This document shows, piece after piece, positions 1 to 14,486 of a stretch of DNA of 64,000 bases. Location: positions 40,543,736-40,607,735 of the forward strand of contig JAVIAB010000008.1 in NCBI GenBank assembly GCA_032433765.1, written 5' to 3'. Positions within the stretch are counted from its first letter, which is position 1, and every line of letters starts with the position of its first letter. This DNA comes from Megaustenia siamemsis (taxonomy: Eukaryota; Mollusca; Gastropoda; Stylommatophora; Ariophantidae). The notes under the pieces are model-generated. The model did not search any database. It was not told where the DNA came from and worked only from the letters and a program-made list of their open reading frames with translations. A program made the position numbers and the translations under genes.

Positions 1-3000
1 CATTGATAGAAATGAGTTCATGCCTTGATAGAAATGAGTTCATGCACTGATAGAAATGAGTTCATGCACTGATAGAAATGAGTTCATGCACTAATAAAAA
101 TGAGTTCATGCTCTAATAAAAATGAGTTCATGCATTGATAGAAATGAGTTCATGCATTGATAGAAATGAGTTCATGCACTAATAAAAATGAGTTCATGCA
201 TTGATAGAAATGAGTTCATGCATTGATAGAAATGAGTTCATGCACTGATAGAAATGACTTCATGCACTGATAGAAATTAGTATAAAACACTGATAGAAAA
301 GAGTTCATGCACTGATATAAATGAGTTCATGCACTGGTAAAAATGAGTTCATGCACTAATAGAAATGAGTTCATGCACTGATAGAAATGAGTTCACGCAC
401 TAATAGAAATGAGTTCATGCATTGATAGAAATGAGTTCATGCATTGATAGAAATGAATTCATGCATTGATAGAAATGAGTTCATGCACTAATAGAAATGA
501 GTTCATGCATTAATAGAAATGAGTTCATGCACTTATAGAAATGAGTTCATGCACTGATAGAAATGAGATCATTCATTGATAGAAATGAGTTCATGCACTT
601 ATAGAAATGAGTTCATGCACTTATAGAAATGAGTTCATGCACTGATAGAAATGAGTTCATGCACTGATAGAAATGAGTTCACGCAATGATAGAAATGACT
701 TCATGCACTGATAGAAATTAGTATAAAACACTGATAGAAAAGAGTTCATGCACTGATATAAATGAGTTCATGCACTGATAAAAATGAGTTCATGCACTAA
801 TAGAAATGAGTTCATGCACTAATAGAATAGAGTTCATGCACTGATAGAAATGAGTTCATGCACTGATAGAAATGACTTCATGCACTGATATAAATGAGTT
901 CATGCACTGGTAAAAATGAGTTCATGCACTAATAGAAATGAGTTCATGCACTGATAGAAATGAGTTCATGCACTAATAGAAATGAGTTCATGCTCTAATA
1001 GAAATGACTTCATACACTGATGGAAATGAGTTCATGCATTGATAGAAATGAGTTCATGCACTTATAGAAATGAGTTCATGCACTGATAGAAATGAGTTCA
1101 TGCACTAATAAAAAAATGAGTTCATGCATTGATAGAAATGAGTTCATGCATTGATAGAAATGAGTTCATGCACTAATAAAAATGAATTCATGCTCTAATA
1201 AAAATGAGTTCATGCATTGATAGAAATGAGTTCATGCCTTGATAGAAATGAGTTCATGCACTGATAGAAATGAGTTCATGCACTGATAGAAATGAGTTCA
1301 TGCACTAATAAAAATGAGTTCATGCTCTAATAAAAATGAGTTAATGCTTGATAGAAATGAGTTCATGCATTGATAGAAATGAGTTCATGCACTAATAAAA
1401 ATGAGTTCATGCATTGATAGAAATGAGTTCATGCATTGATAGAAATGAGTTCATGCACTGATAGAAATGACTTCATGCACTGATAGAAATTAGTATAAAA
1501 CACTGATAGAAAAGAGTTCATGCACTGATATAAATGAGTTCATGCACTGATAAAAATGAGTTCATGCACTAATAGAAATGAGTTCATGCACTAATAGAAT
1601 AGAGTTCATGCACTGATAGAAATGAGTTCATGCACTGATATAAATGAGTTCATGCACTGATAGAAATGAGTTCATGCATTGATAGAAATGAGTTCATGCA
1701 CTGATAGAAATGAGTTCATGCACTGGTAGAAATGAGTTCATACACTGATAGAAATGACTTCACGCACTGATATAAATGAGTTCATGCACTGGTAAAAATG
1801 AGTTCATGCACTAATAGAAATGAGTTCATGCACTGATAGAAATGAGTTCACGCACTAATAGAAATGAGTTCATGCTCTAATAGAAATGACTTCATACACT
1901 GATAGAAATGAGTTCATGCATTGATAGAAATGAGTTCATGCACTAATAGAAATGAGTTCATGCACTGTTAGAAATGAGTTCAAGCACTAATAGAAATGAG
2001 TTCATGCACTGATAGAAATGAGTTCATGCACTGATATAAATGAGTTCATGCACTGATAAAATGAGTTCATGCACTAATAGAAATGAGTTCATGCACTAAT
2101 AGAATAGAGTTCATGCACTGATAGAAATGAGTTCATGCACTGATAGAAATGAGTTCATGCACTGATATAAATGAGTTCATGCACTGGTAAAAATGAGTTC
2201 ATGCACTAATAGAAATGAGTTCATGCACTGATAGAAATGAGTTCATGCACTAATAGAAATGAGTTCATGCTCTAATAGAAATGACTTCATACACTGATAG
2301 AAATGAGTTCATGCATTGATAGAAATGAGTTCATGCACTAATAGAAATGAGTTCATGCATTGATAGAAATGAGTTCATGCATTGATAGAAATGAGTTCAT
2401 GCATTGATAGAAATGAGTTCATGCAAATGATAGAAATGAGTTCATGCACTAATAGAAATGAGTTCATGCATTGATAGAAATGAGTTCATGCACTTATAGA
2501 AATGAGTTCATGCACTGATAGAAATGAGTTCATGCATTGATAGAAATGAGTTCATGCACTTATAGAAATGAGTTCATGCACTGATAGAAATGAGTTCATG
2601 CATTGATAGAAATGAGTTCATGCACATATAGAAATGAGTTCATGCACTGATAGAAATGAGTTCATGCATTGATAGAAATGAGTTCATGCACTTATAGAAA
2701 TGAGTTCATGCACTAATAGAAATGAGTTCATGCATGATAGAAATGAGTTCATGCACTTATAGAAATGAGTTCATGTACTGATAGAAATGAGTTCATGCAC
2801 TGATAGAAATGAGTTCATGCACTGATAGAAATGAGTTCATGCACTGATAGAAAATAGTTCATGCACTAATAAAAATGAGTTCATGCTCTAATAAAAATGA
2901 GTTCATGCATTGATAGAAATGAGTTCATGCATGATAGAAATGAGTTCATGCATTGATAGAAATGAGTTCATGCACTGATAAAAATGAGTTCATGCACTAA

Positions 3001-6000
3001 TAAAAATGAGTTCATGCTCTAATAAAAATGAGTTCATGCATTGATAGAAATGAGTTCATGCATTGATAGAAATGAGTTCATGCACTGATAGAAAATAGTT
3101 CATGCACTAATAAAAATGAGTTCATGCTCTAATAAAATGAGTTCATGCATTGATAGAAATGAGTTCATGCATTGATAGAAATGAGTTCATGCATTGATAG
3201 AAATGAGTTCATGCACTGATAAAATGAGTTCATGCACTAATAAAAATGAGTTCATGCTCTAATAAAAATGAGTTCATGCATTGATAGAAATGAGTTCATG
3301 CATTGATAGAAATGAGTTCATGCACTAATAAAAATGAGTTCATGCACTGATAGAAATTAGTATAAAACACTGATAGAAAAGATTTCATGCACTGATATAA
3401 ATGAGTTCATGCACTGATAGAAATGAGTTCATGCACTGATAGAAATGAGTTCATGCACTAATAAAAATGAGTTCATGCTCTAATAAAAATGAGTTCATGC
3501 ATTGATAGAAATGAGTTCATGCATTGATAGAAATGAGTTCATGCACTGATAGAAATTACTTCATGCACTGATAGAAATTAGTATAAAACACTGATAGAAA
3601 AGAGTTCATGCACTGATATAAATGAGTTCATGCACTGATAAAAATGAGTTCATGCACTAATAGAAATGAGTTCATGCACTAATAGAATAGAGTTCATGCA
3701 CTGATAGAAATGAGTTCATGCACTGATATAAATGAGTTCATGCACTGATAGAAATGAGTTCATGCACTAATAGAAATGAGTTCATGCACTGGTAGAAATG
3801 AGTTCATGCACTGTAGAAATGAGTTCATACACTGATAGAAATGACTTCACGCACTGATATAAATGAGTTCATGCACTGGTAAAAATGAGTTCATGCACTA
3901 ATAGAAATGAGTTCATGCACTGATAGAAATGAGTTCATGCACTAATAGAAATGAGTTCATGCTCTAATAGAAACGACTTCATACACTGATAGAAATGATT
4001 CATGCATTGATAGAAATGAGTTCATGCACTAATAGAAATGAGTTCATGCACTGATAGAAATGAGTTCAAGCACTAATAGAAATGAGTTCATGCACTGATA
4101 GAAATGAGTTCATGCACTGATAGAAATGACTTCATACACTGATAGAAATGAGTTCATGCACTGATAGAAATGAGTTCATGCACATATAGAAATGAGTTCT
4201 TGCTCTGATAGAAATGAGTTCATACACTGATAGAAATGAGTTCATGCACTGATAGAAATGAGTTCATGCACTAATAAAAATGAGTTCATGCACTAATAAA
4301 AATGAGTTCATGCATTGATAGAAATGAGTTCATGCATTGATAGAAATGAGTTCATGCACTGATAGAAATGAGTTCATGCACTGATAGAAATGAGTTCATG
4401 CACTAATAAAAATGAGTTCATGCTCTAATAAAAATGAGTTCATGCATTGATAGAAATGAGTTCATGCACTAATAAAAATGAGTTCATGCTCTAATAAAAA
4501 TTAGTTCATGCATTGATAGAAATGAGTTCATGCATTGATAGAAATGAGTTCATGCACTGATAGAAATCAGTTCATGCACTGATAGAAATGAATTCGTGCA
4601 CTAGTAGAAATGAGTTCATGCACTGATAGAAATGAGTTTATGCACTAAAGAAATGAGTTCATTGACTAATAGAAATGAGTTCATGCACTAATAGAAATGA
4701 GTTCACACACTGATAGAAATGAGTTCATGCACTAATAATAATGAGTTCATGCTCTAATAAAATGAGTTCATGCACTAATAGAAATGAGTTCATGCATTGA
4801 TAGAAATGAGTTCATACACTAATAGAAATGAGTTCATGCACTGATAGAAATGAGTTCATGCAATAATAGAAATGAGTTTGCACTTATAGAAATGAGTTCA
4901 TGCACTGATAGAAATGAGTTCATGCACTAATAGAAATGAGTTCATTGACTAATATAAATGAGTTCATGCACTAATAGAGATGAGTTCATGCACCAATAGA
5001 AATGACTTCATACACTGATAGAAATGAGTTCATGCACTAATGACAATGAGTTCATGCACTAATAGAAATGAGTTCATGCACTAATAGAAACGAGTTCATG
5101 CAGTAATAGAAATGAGTTCATGCACTAATGACAATGAGTTCATGGACTAATAGAAATGAGTTCATGCACTAATAGAAATGAGTTCATGCACTAATAGAAA
5201 TGAGTTCATGCACTAATAGAAATGAGTTCATGCACTAATAGAAATGAGTTCATGCACTAATAGAAATGAGTTCATGCACTAATAGAAATGAGTTCATGCA
5301 CTAATAGAAATGAGTTCATGCACTAATAGAAATGAGTTCATGCACTAATATAAATGAGTTCATGCACTAATAGAAACGAGTTCATGCACTAATAGAAATG
5401 AGTTCATGCACTAATAGAAATGAGTTCATGCACTAATAGAAATGAGTTCATGCACTAATAGAAATGAGTTCAAGCACTAATAGAAATGAGTTCATGCACT
5501 GATAGAAATGAGTTCATGCACTAATAGAAATGAGTTCATGCTCTAATAGAAATGACTTCATACACTGATAGAAATGAGTTCATGCATTGATAGAAATGAG
5601 TTCATGCACTATAGAAATGAGTTCATGCACTGATAGAAATGAGTTCAAGCACTAATAGAAATGAGTTCATGCACTGATAGAAATGAGTTCATGCACTGAT
5701 AGAAATGAGTTCATGCACTGATAGAAATGAGTTCATTCACTGATAGAAATGAGTTCATGCACTAATAGAAATGAGTTCTTGCACTGATAGAAATGAGTTC
5801 ATACACTGATAGAAATGAGTTCATGCACTGATAGAAAATAGTTCATGCACTAATAAAAATGAGTTCATGCTCTAAAAAATGAGTTCATGCATTGATAGAA
5901 ATGAGTTCATGCATTGATAGAAATGAGTTCATGCATTGATAGAAATGAGTTCATGCACTGATAAAAATGAGTTCATGCACTAATAAAATGAATGAGTTCA

Positions 6001-9000
6001 TGCACTAATAAAAATGAGTTCATGCATTGATAGAAATGAGTTCATGCATTGATAGAAATGAGTTCATGCACTAATAAAAATGACTTCATGCACTGATAGA
6101 AATTAGTATAAAACACTGATAGAAAAGAGTTCATGCACTGATATAAATGAGTTCATGCACTGATAGAAATGAGTTCATGCACTGATAGAAATGAGTTCAT
6201 GCACTAATAAAAATGAGTTCATGCTCTAATAAAAATGAGTTCATGCATTGATAGAAATGAGTTCATGCATTGATAGAAATGAGTTCATGCACTGATAGAA
6301 ATACTTCATGCACTGATAGAAATTAGTATAAAACACTGATAGAAAAGAGTTCATGCACTGATATAAATGAGTTCATGCACTGATAAAAATGAGTTCATGC
6401 ACTAATAGAAATGAGTTCATGCACTAATAGAATAGAGTTCATGCACTGATAGAAATGAGTTCATGCACTGATATAAATGAGTTCATGCACTGATAGAAAT
6501 GAGTTCATGCACTGATAGAAATGAGTTCATGCACTGGTAGAAATGAGTTCATGCACTGGTAGAAATGAGTTCATACACTGATAGAAATGACTTCACGCAC
6601 TGATATAAATGAGTTCATGCACTGGTAAAAATGAGTTCATGCACTAATAGAAATGAGTTCATGCACTGATAGAAATGAGTTCATGCACTAATAGAAATGA
6701 GTTCATGCTCTAATAGAAATGACTTCATACACTGATAGAAATGAATTCATGCATTGATAGAAATGAGTTCATGCACTAAAAGAAATGAGTTCATGCACTG
6801 ATAGAAATGAGTTCAAGCACTAATAGAAATGAGTTCATGCACTGATAGAAATGAGTTCATGCACTGATAGAAATGACTTCATACACTGATAGAAATGAGT
6901 TCATGCACTGATAGAAATGAGTTCATGCTCTAATAGAAATGAGTTCTTGCTCTGATAGAAATGAGTTCATGCACTGATAGAAATGAGTTCATGCACTGAT
7001 AGAAATGAGTTCATGCACTAATAAAAATGAGTTCATGCTCTAATAAAAATGAGTTCATGCATTGATAGAAATGAGTTCATACACTAATAAAAATGAGTTC
7101 ATGCTCTAATAAAAATTAGTTCATGCATTGATAGAAATGAGTTCATGCATTGATAGAAATGAGTTCATGCACTGATAGAAATCAGTTCATGCACTGATAG
7201 AAATGAATTCATGCACTAGTAGAAATGAGTTCTTGCACTGATAGAAATGAGTTTATGCACTAAAAGAAATGAGTTCATGACTAATAGAAATGAGTTCATG
7301 CACTAATAGAAATGAGTTCACACACTGATAGAAATGAGTTCATGCACTGATAGAAATGAGTTCATGCACTAATAATAATGAGTTCATGCTCTAATAAAAA
7401 TAAGTTCATGCACTAATAGAAATGAGTTCATGCATTGATAGAAATGAGTTCATGCACTAATAGAAATGAGTTCATGCACTGATAGAAATGAGTTTATGCA
7501 ATAATAGAAATGAGTTCTTGCACTTATAGAAATGAGTTCATGCACTGATAGAAATGAGTTCATGCACTAATATAAATGAGTTCATGACTAATATAAATGA
7601 GTTCATGCACTAATAGAGATGAGTTCATGCACCAATAGAAATGACTTCATACACTGATAGAAATGAGTTCATGCACTAATGACAATGAGTTCATGGACTA
7701 ATATAAATGAGTTCATGCACTAATAGAAACGAGTTCATGCAGTAATAGAAATGAGTTCATGCACTAATGAAATGAGTTCATGCACTAATAGAAATGAGTT
7801 CATGCACTAATACAAATGAGTTCATGCACTGATAGAAATGAGTTCATGCACTAATAGAAATGAGTTCATGCACTAATAGAAACGAGTTAATGCACTAATA
7901 GAAATGAGTTCATGCACTAATAGAAATGAGTTCATGCACTAATAGAAATGAGTTCATGCACTAATAGAAATGAGTTCATGCACTAATAGAAATGAGTTCA
8001 TGCACTAATAGAAATGAGTTCATGCACTAATAGAAATGAGTTCATGCACTAATAGAAATGAGTTCATGCACTAATAGAAATGAGTTCATGCACTAATAGA
8101 AATGAGTTCAAGCACTAATAGAAATGAGTTCATGCACTGATAGAAATGAGTTCATGCACTAATAGAAATGAGTTCATGCTCTAATAGAAATGACTTCATA
8201 CACTGATAGAAATGAGTTCATGCATTGATAGAAATGAGTTCATTCACTAATAGAAATGAGTTCATGCACTGATAGAAATGAGTTCAAGCACTAATAGAAA
8301 TGAGTTCATGCACTGATAGAAATGAGTTCATGCACTGATAGAAATTAGTTCTTGCACTGATAGAAATGAGTTCATTCACTGATAGAAATGAGTTCATGCA
8401 CTAATAGAAATGAATTCTTGCACTGATAGAAATGAGTTCATACACTGATAGAAATGTGTTCATGCACTGATAGAAAATAGTTCATGCACTAATAAAAATG
8501 AGTTCATGCTCTAATAAAAATGAGTTCATGCATTGATAGAAATGAGTTCATGCATTGATAGAAATGAGTTCATGCATTGATAGAAATGAGTTAATGCATT
8601 GATAAAAATGAGTTCATGCACTGATAGAAATGAATTCATGCATTGATAGAAATGAGTTCATGCACTAATAGAAATGAGTTCATGCATTGATAGAAATGAG
8701 TTCATGCACTAATAAAAATGACTTCATGCACTGATAGAAATTAGTATAAACACTGATAGAAAAGAGTTCATGCACTGATATAAATGAGTTCATGCACTGA
8801 TAGAAATGAGTTCATGCACTGATAGAAATGAGTTCATGCACTAATAAAAATGAGTTCATGCTCTAATAAAAATGAGTTCATGCATTGATAGAAATGAGTT
8901 CATGCATTGATAGAAATGAGTTCATGCACTGATAGAAATTAGTTCATGCACTGATAGAAATTAGTATAAAACACTGATAGAAAAGAGTTCATGCACTGAT

Positions 9001-10891
9001 ATAAATGAGTTCATGCACTGATAAAAATGAGTTCATGCACTAATAGAAATGAGTTCATGCACTAATAGAATAGAGTTCATGCACTGATAGAAATGAGTTC
9101 ATGCACTGATATAAATGAGTTCATGCACTAATAGAAATGAGTTCATGCACTGATAGAAATGATTTCATACACTGATAGAAATGAGTTCATGCATTGATAG
9201 AAATGAGTTCATGCACTAATAGAAATGAGTTCATGCACTAATAGAAATGAGTTCATGCAATAATAAAATAGAGTTCATGCACTGATAGAAATGAGTTCAT
9301 GCACTGATAGAAATGACTTCATGCACTGATATAAATGAGTTCATGCACTGATAAAAATGAGTTCATGCACTAATAGAAATGAGTTCATGCAATAATAAAT
9401 TAGATTTCATGCACTGATAGAAATGAGTTCATGCACTGATAGAAATGACTTCATGCACTGATATAAATGAGTTCATGCACTGGTAAAAATGAGTTCATGC
9501 ACTAATAGAAATGAGTTCATGCACTGATAGAAATGAGTTCATGCACTGATAGAAATGAGTTCATGCTCTAATAGAAATGAGTTCTTGCTCTGATAGAAAT
9601 GAGTTCATACACTGATAGAAATGAGTTCATGCACTGATAGAAATGAGTTCATGCACTAATAAAAATGAGTTCATGTACTAATAAAAATGAGTTCATGCAT
9701 TGATAGAAATGAGTTCATGCATTGATAGAAATGAGTTCATGCACTGATAGAAATGAGTTCATGCACTGATAGAAATGAGTTCATGCACTAATAAAAATGA
9801 GTTCATGCTCTAATAAAAATGAGTTCATGCATTGATAGAAATGAGTTCATGCACTAATAAAAATGAGTTCATGCTCTAATAAAAATTAGTTCATGCATTG
9901 ATAGAAATGAGTTCATGCATTGATAGAAATGAGTTCATGCACTGATAGAAATCAGTTCATGCACTGATAGAAATGAATTCGTGCACTAGTAGAAATGAGT
10001 TCTTGCACTGATAGAAATGAGTTTATGCACTAAAAGAAATGAGTTCATTGACTAATATAAATGAGTTCATGCACTAATAGAAATGAGTTCACACACTGAT
10101 AGAAATGAGTTCATGCACTGATAGAAATGAGTTCATGCACTAATAATAATGAGTTCATGCTCTAATAAAAATGAGTTCATGTACTAATAGAAATGAGTTC
10201 ATGCATTGATAGAAATGAGTTCATACACTAATAGAAATGAGTTCATGCACTGATAGAAATGAGTTTATGCAATAATAGAAATGAGTTCATGCACTAATAT
10301 AAATGAGTTCATTGACTAATATAAATGAGTTCATGCACTAATAGAGATGAGTTCATGCACCAATAGAAATGACTTCATACACTGATAGAAATGAGTTCAT
10401 GCACTAATGACAATGAGTTCATGGACTAATATAAATGAGTTCATGCACTAATAGAAACGAGTTCATGCAGTAATAGAAATGAGTTCATGCACTAATGACA
10501 ATGAGTTCATGGACTAATAGAAATGAGTTCATGCACTAATACAAACGAGTTCATGCACTAATAGAAATGAGTTCATGCACTAATAGAAATGAGTTCATGC
10601 ACTAATAGAAACGAGTTAATGCACTAATAGAAATGAGTTCATGCACTAATAGAAATGAGTTCATGCACTAATAGAAATGAGTTCATGCACTAATAGAAAT
10701 GAGTTCATGCACTAATATAAATGAGTTCATGCACTAATAGAAACGAGTTCATGCACTAATAGAAATGAGTTCATGCACTAATAGAAATGAGTTCATGCAC
10801 TAATAGAAATGAGTTCATGCACTAATAGAAATGAGTTCATGCACTAATAGAAATGAGTTCATGCAGTAATAGAAATGAGTTCATACACTAA
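1..10891. repeat. 22-bp satellite array with higher-order repeats
   Basis: About 10.9 kb of an uninterrupted 22-bp unit, roughly 490 copies, with a core reading GATAGAAATGAGTTCATG. Variable positions fall mostly in the linker (CACTGATA, CATTGATA, CACTAATA, CTCTAATA). A marked variant block containing TTAGTATAAAACAC recurs at 277, 718, 1,490, 3,356, 3,578, 6,103, 6,323, 8,741 and 8,961. The later pairs are spaced about 2,746 and 2,638 bp apart, which shows a higher-order unit of about 2.7 kb. The array has stops in every frame, so it is not coding. It begins before the window, so its true length is unknown. Confidence 0.97.
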
Positions 10892-11276
10892 TTTGACAGA
10901 CATCCGTCTGATACGATTCAGCCATGCCAAAACAAAGATGTTTTTTGTTATTATTATCAGACACCGAGCAGCGAGATTTTCCGGTGAGCGGATCCATGCT
11001 TTTCCTGGAATAACAACGACGACTTGCGAACGATCCATGCAGACTGTAGCGCTGGTCGGTGCTAGTAGGATAGAGGTTCTCATGGTTTTAATTCCTGTGT
11101 AATGTTCACAGTAGGTTCTTTTCCTATGGGATCCAAGTAACTTTACAATGGAGTCTATGATATATTAGCATCTGCGATAATAAGAGAATAAACCAACTAA
11201 AGTTAAATGCTTTAAAACTCAGAATAATAAAACCTTTAGTCAAATACTGTTAGGCAAGTCGTTAATTAATGGCAAC
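10892..11276. other. unique sequence between satellite and SINE
   Basis: Non-repetitive sequence directly after the 22-bp array. A short frame is open on both strands around 10,875-11,100, but no domain or splice context is recognisable. I see no gene here. Confidence 0.5.
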
Positions 11277-11290
11277 TTAAGAGAAAAGTG

Positions 11291-11551
11291 GGAGCCGCGA
11301 TAGCTCAGTGGTTAATGAACTGGACTAAAAAAAGACAAGAGGTAGGGCTCGATCCCAACCGACGGCTTCCGGTTCACCCAGCCTTTAATGGGTACCGGAT
11401 TTTTTTCTGGGAAAGTAAAGCGGCACGGGCGTAATACCGACCACATTACCCCAAAAATCATGTGCCAAACGTCTGTAAAATTTATGGTCACTAACACCAT
11501 ATTCCGTATACGCCACATGGCGTGACGGGGGCTCTTTACTTTTTTATGTTT
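11291..11551 (+). mobile_element. tRNA-derived SINE, copy 1
   Basis: The head has a pol III box A (TAGCTCAGTGGTTA) and a box B-like GGCTCGATCCC. The body is shared with four other full copies in the window and ends in the palindromic CGCCACATGGCG. It is flanked by a 14-bp target-site duplication, TTAAGAGAAAAGTG at 11,277-11,290 and TTAAGAGAAGAGTG at 11,552-11,565 (one mismatch), which fixes the ends. Insertion by LINE machinery is inferred from the family type and the duplication. Confidence 0.85.
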
Positions 11552-11629
11552 TTAAGAGAAGAGTGGTTGAATAATTAGACATCTGTACCTGCAAGTCGAA
11601 AAATATGTATGTTGATATTAATACACGAA

Positions 11630-12497
11630 GACTAGTCATGGTAACAACAGTCTACTATACATGAAGACTAATCATGGTAACAACAGTCTACTATACATGA
11701 AGACTAGTCATGGTAACAACAGTCTACTATACACGAAGACTAGTCATGGTAACAACAGTCTACTATACATGAAGACTAGTCATGGTAACAACAGTCTACT
11801 ATACACGAAGACTAATCATGGTAACAACAGTCTACTATACACGAAGACTAGTCATGGTAACAACAGTCTACTATACACGAAGACTAATCATGGTAACAAC
11901 AGTCTACTATACATGAAAGACTAATCATGGTAACAACAGTCTACTATACACGAAGACTAATCATGGTAACAACAGTCTACTATACACGAAGACTAATCAT
12001 GGTAACAACAGTCTACTATACACGAAGACTAGTCATGGTAACAACAGTCTACTATACACGAAGACTAATCATGGTAACAAGTCTACTATACATGAAGACT
12101 AGTCATGGTAACAACAGTCTACTATACATGAAGACTAATCATGGTAACAACAGTCTACTATACACGAAGACTAATCATGGTAACAACAGTCTACTATACA
12201 TGAAGACTAATCATGGTAACAACAGTCTACTATACATGAAAGACTAGTCATGGTAACAACAGTCTACTATACACGAAGACTAATCATGGTAACAACAGTC
12301 TACTATACATGAAGACTAGTCATGGTAACAACAGTCTACTATACATGAAGACTAATCATGGTAACAACAGTCTACTATACACGAAGACTAATCATGGTAA
12401 CAACAGTCTACTATACATGAAGACTAATCATGGTAACAACAGTCTACTATACATGAAAGACTAGTCATGGTAACAACAGTCTACTATACATGAAAGA
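11630..12497. repeat. 36-bp tandem repeat array
   Basis: About 24 copies of a 36-bp unit containing CATGGTAACAACAGTCTACT. Copies differ mainly at ACGAAGA/ATGAAGA and AATCATGG/AGTCATGG. Because 36 is a multiple of 3 the array reads open for long stretches, and occasional 37-bp copies (ATGAAAGACT) shift the frame. It has no spacers of the CRISPR kind and is a minisatellite. Confidence 0.95.
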
Positions 12498-13625
12498 CTA
12501 ACGGACATCGTGTCAACTAGAACTGGAGATATTGAGTTGAATAAATATCTAAACAGGATCAATTCAATGCAACCATCCCAGTGCAGAAAGTATTATATCC
12601 TTTTGAAAGAACGTTTATTACTTGAATGCTTTGGCCTGAAGAAAGAACGACAAGACCTACTCCCACCACAATCATCTATAAGGAGCAATCGACATCGGAC
12701 ATGAGCGCAACTCAAGAAAACTAGAACTTTTCCACAGACTGACATTGCTGACAGAGAGTGAGTATTTCCACGCACAAGTGGACAAAACAAGACAAGTGCA
12801 AACAATTACATGCAATATTATTTTTAATATTATTATTCCTCTTAAGATCTTTGTACAAATAAACGAAAAATGCCAAAAGGTCTTAAAATTAAGCCCAGTA
12901 AAATGTTTTGAAGACATAAAGAAGCATCGCTGCATCTTGAAAGCTACATTTTATGGCAAAGTCTAATGCAAGCAACAATAGATGACAACGAGCATTATAA
13001 CGGAGAGAAATACTAAGAGAAGAGAACTGATATAAACTGATAACGTCTATCATTGCTAGTACATTCATGTTTCTATCTGTCCATACAATAAATTGTGTTT
13101 CCATTGTAGCACTATTTACATAATGAGAACATTGGTAGAATAATGCCATGGAATAACAACATTACATATACTCTGCAACTAATGAAGACTTTATAAGTCG
13201 TAACGTTTGTTATTGTTTCCTCTTATATCCTATAACATACAATTTAACTATGATTATTTGTCTCCTATTTCATACCAATTCACCTCGGACCGGCTTCATT
13301 AAGCAAGTACCTGTAATTCCGTGCATTTTCCCGCTTGCTCCTCAAATATACAGTTAAACTAATCAGACAAACGTATGTTTACATTGTAGCATAATGTTAT
13401 AGCAAGACAATTTATTTAGAGATTAAAGTGGATCATTTGTATTTTTCTGTTAAATGTAAACGGGAAAAAAATAACGCTCTGGTTTTTTATTTTTTTTAAA
13501 GCAAGATCTAACGTAGAACTCCGTGTTTTTGACTTGTGTAATGTTTTCATTGTGTATAGTACACAGTGTGTACATGTTTGAGATTAGCGCTTGGAGTGAC
13601 CGGAAAGGAGAAAACGGACATTGAC
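12498..13625. other. AT-rich unique sequence
   Basis: About 1.1 kb without tandem repeats or recognisable elements. Several short frames of 60-90 codons lie on both strands, but none shows a domain, codon bias or plausible splice context. I find no supportable gene. Confidence 0.5.
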
Positions 13626-14049
13626 TCAATTCTGAACTACATGCAGAGACAACAAATTAATAGGATTGCTGATTCTGGAAAGTGCAGTCTGACCTGTAGT
13701 ACGTTTCCTTGCACGTACAGTCTGCACTTTCCGGGTCACATATAATGACACAGCCATCAGAACACGTCTGTTCGCACTGTATCCCAAAATTACCATCGGG
13801 ACAAGTGTCATTACAGGTATAGCCAGGATGTTTACATTGTAGGTATTTTCCAGATTTTTCCTCACATAAAGGACAGACACTGAGACAAGACCCAGAGCAG
13901 TCGTGTCCATGGATCCCATGTGAACAGTTACCGTGACACGTACCGATGATGACATTGCAGCCTTTACTACACCCACTACACACTGCACAAAACGACCAAG
14001 AATGCTCGTCCAGACAATAGGTGTCTGTAAATGTTTGCACCTCACACAC
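13626..14049 (-). CDS. EGF-like / MEGF-type cysteine-rich exon (orphan)
   Basis: The minus-strand frame encodes about 130 residues with 22 cysteines by my count, in the spacing of EGF/laminin-type modules. Examples are CSGCSKGC, CPDGNFGIQC followed by CSDGC, and a final CTCKETYYRSDC. This is the pattern of MEGF10/11-like or scavenger-receptor class F ectodomains, which usually bind ligands outside the cell. There is no ATG: the frame opens with GTG and runs back to a stop, so this is an internal exon or a fragment. A good donor, CAG|GTCAGA on the minus strand, lies near 13,692, so the exon may end there rather than at the stop codon. No other exon, signal peptide or membrane segment was found nearby. 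It could be part of a large gene with distant exons or a dead duplicate; the sequence does not decide. Confidence 0.55.
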
Positions 14050-14486
14050 CGTCAGTGCAGTGAAAGAATTCCCAGAGATTCTTTACAATGGAAAACATAA
14101 ATGAAGAGGTGAAAGAAAAGACCGCGGTAGGCCAGAGTAAGGTTAAGTTGGACTGCCAACATCTCAGAAACGATACATCTACAACACAATGGTTGAGGCT
14201 GAAAGAAGGGCCAGAACTGGAACTGTGTATCTCCTACGAGACACGAAATTGTAAATGAGGAAATGAAGAGAGATGGAGGTAGACAGTTTAAGAAGCGCTG
14301 GCGTAGAAAGTGAAATACGTCATGTACAGAACGCCAGAAACAAGACTTTTTTTTAAAATCTGAACAAGATAGAAGGTGTATTTTTCTTGGAAGGAGATTA
14401 CAACAAAACTGATTACAGGAACTGTATGTAAGGTAAACAATCTTCTTTCTTTTCTCTTTTCACTGATACCTAAAAGGTGTCGTGGT
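14050..14486. other. unique sequence, no supported gene
   Basis: A plus-strand frame from the ATG at 14,088 runs 56 codons and vaguely resembles an Ig-like C-W-C pattern. An alternative frame vaguely resembles a LINE C-terminus (LSWTAN). Neither is convincing. Confidence 0.4.

Noticed and set aside
10859..11102. Short frames on both strands after the satellite
   Set aside because: 75 codons or fewer, no motif, no splice support.
11630..12497. Possible CRISPR array (regular 36-bp period)
   Set aside because: Units are contiguous with no unique spacers, and the context is eukaryotic.
14088..14258. 56-codon plus-strand frame resembling an Ig domain
   Set aside because: Only a C...W...C pattern. 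An alternative frame looks equally like a decayed LINE, so neither was called.
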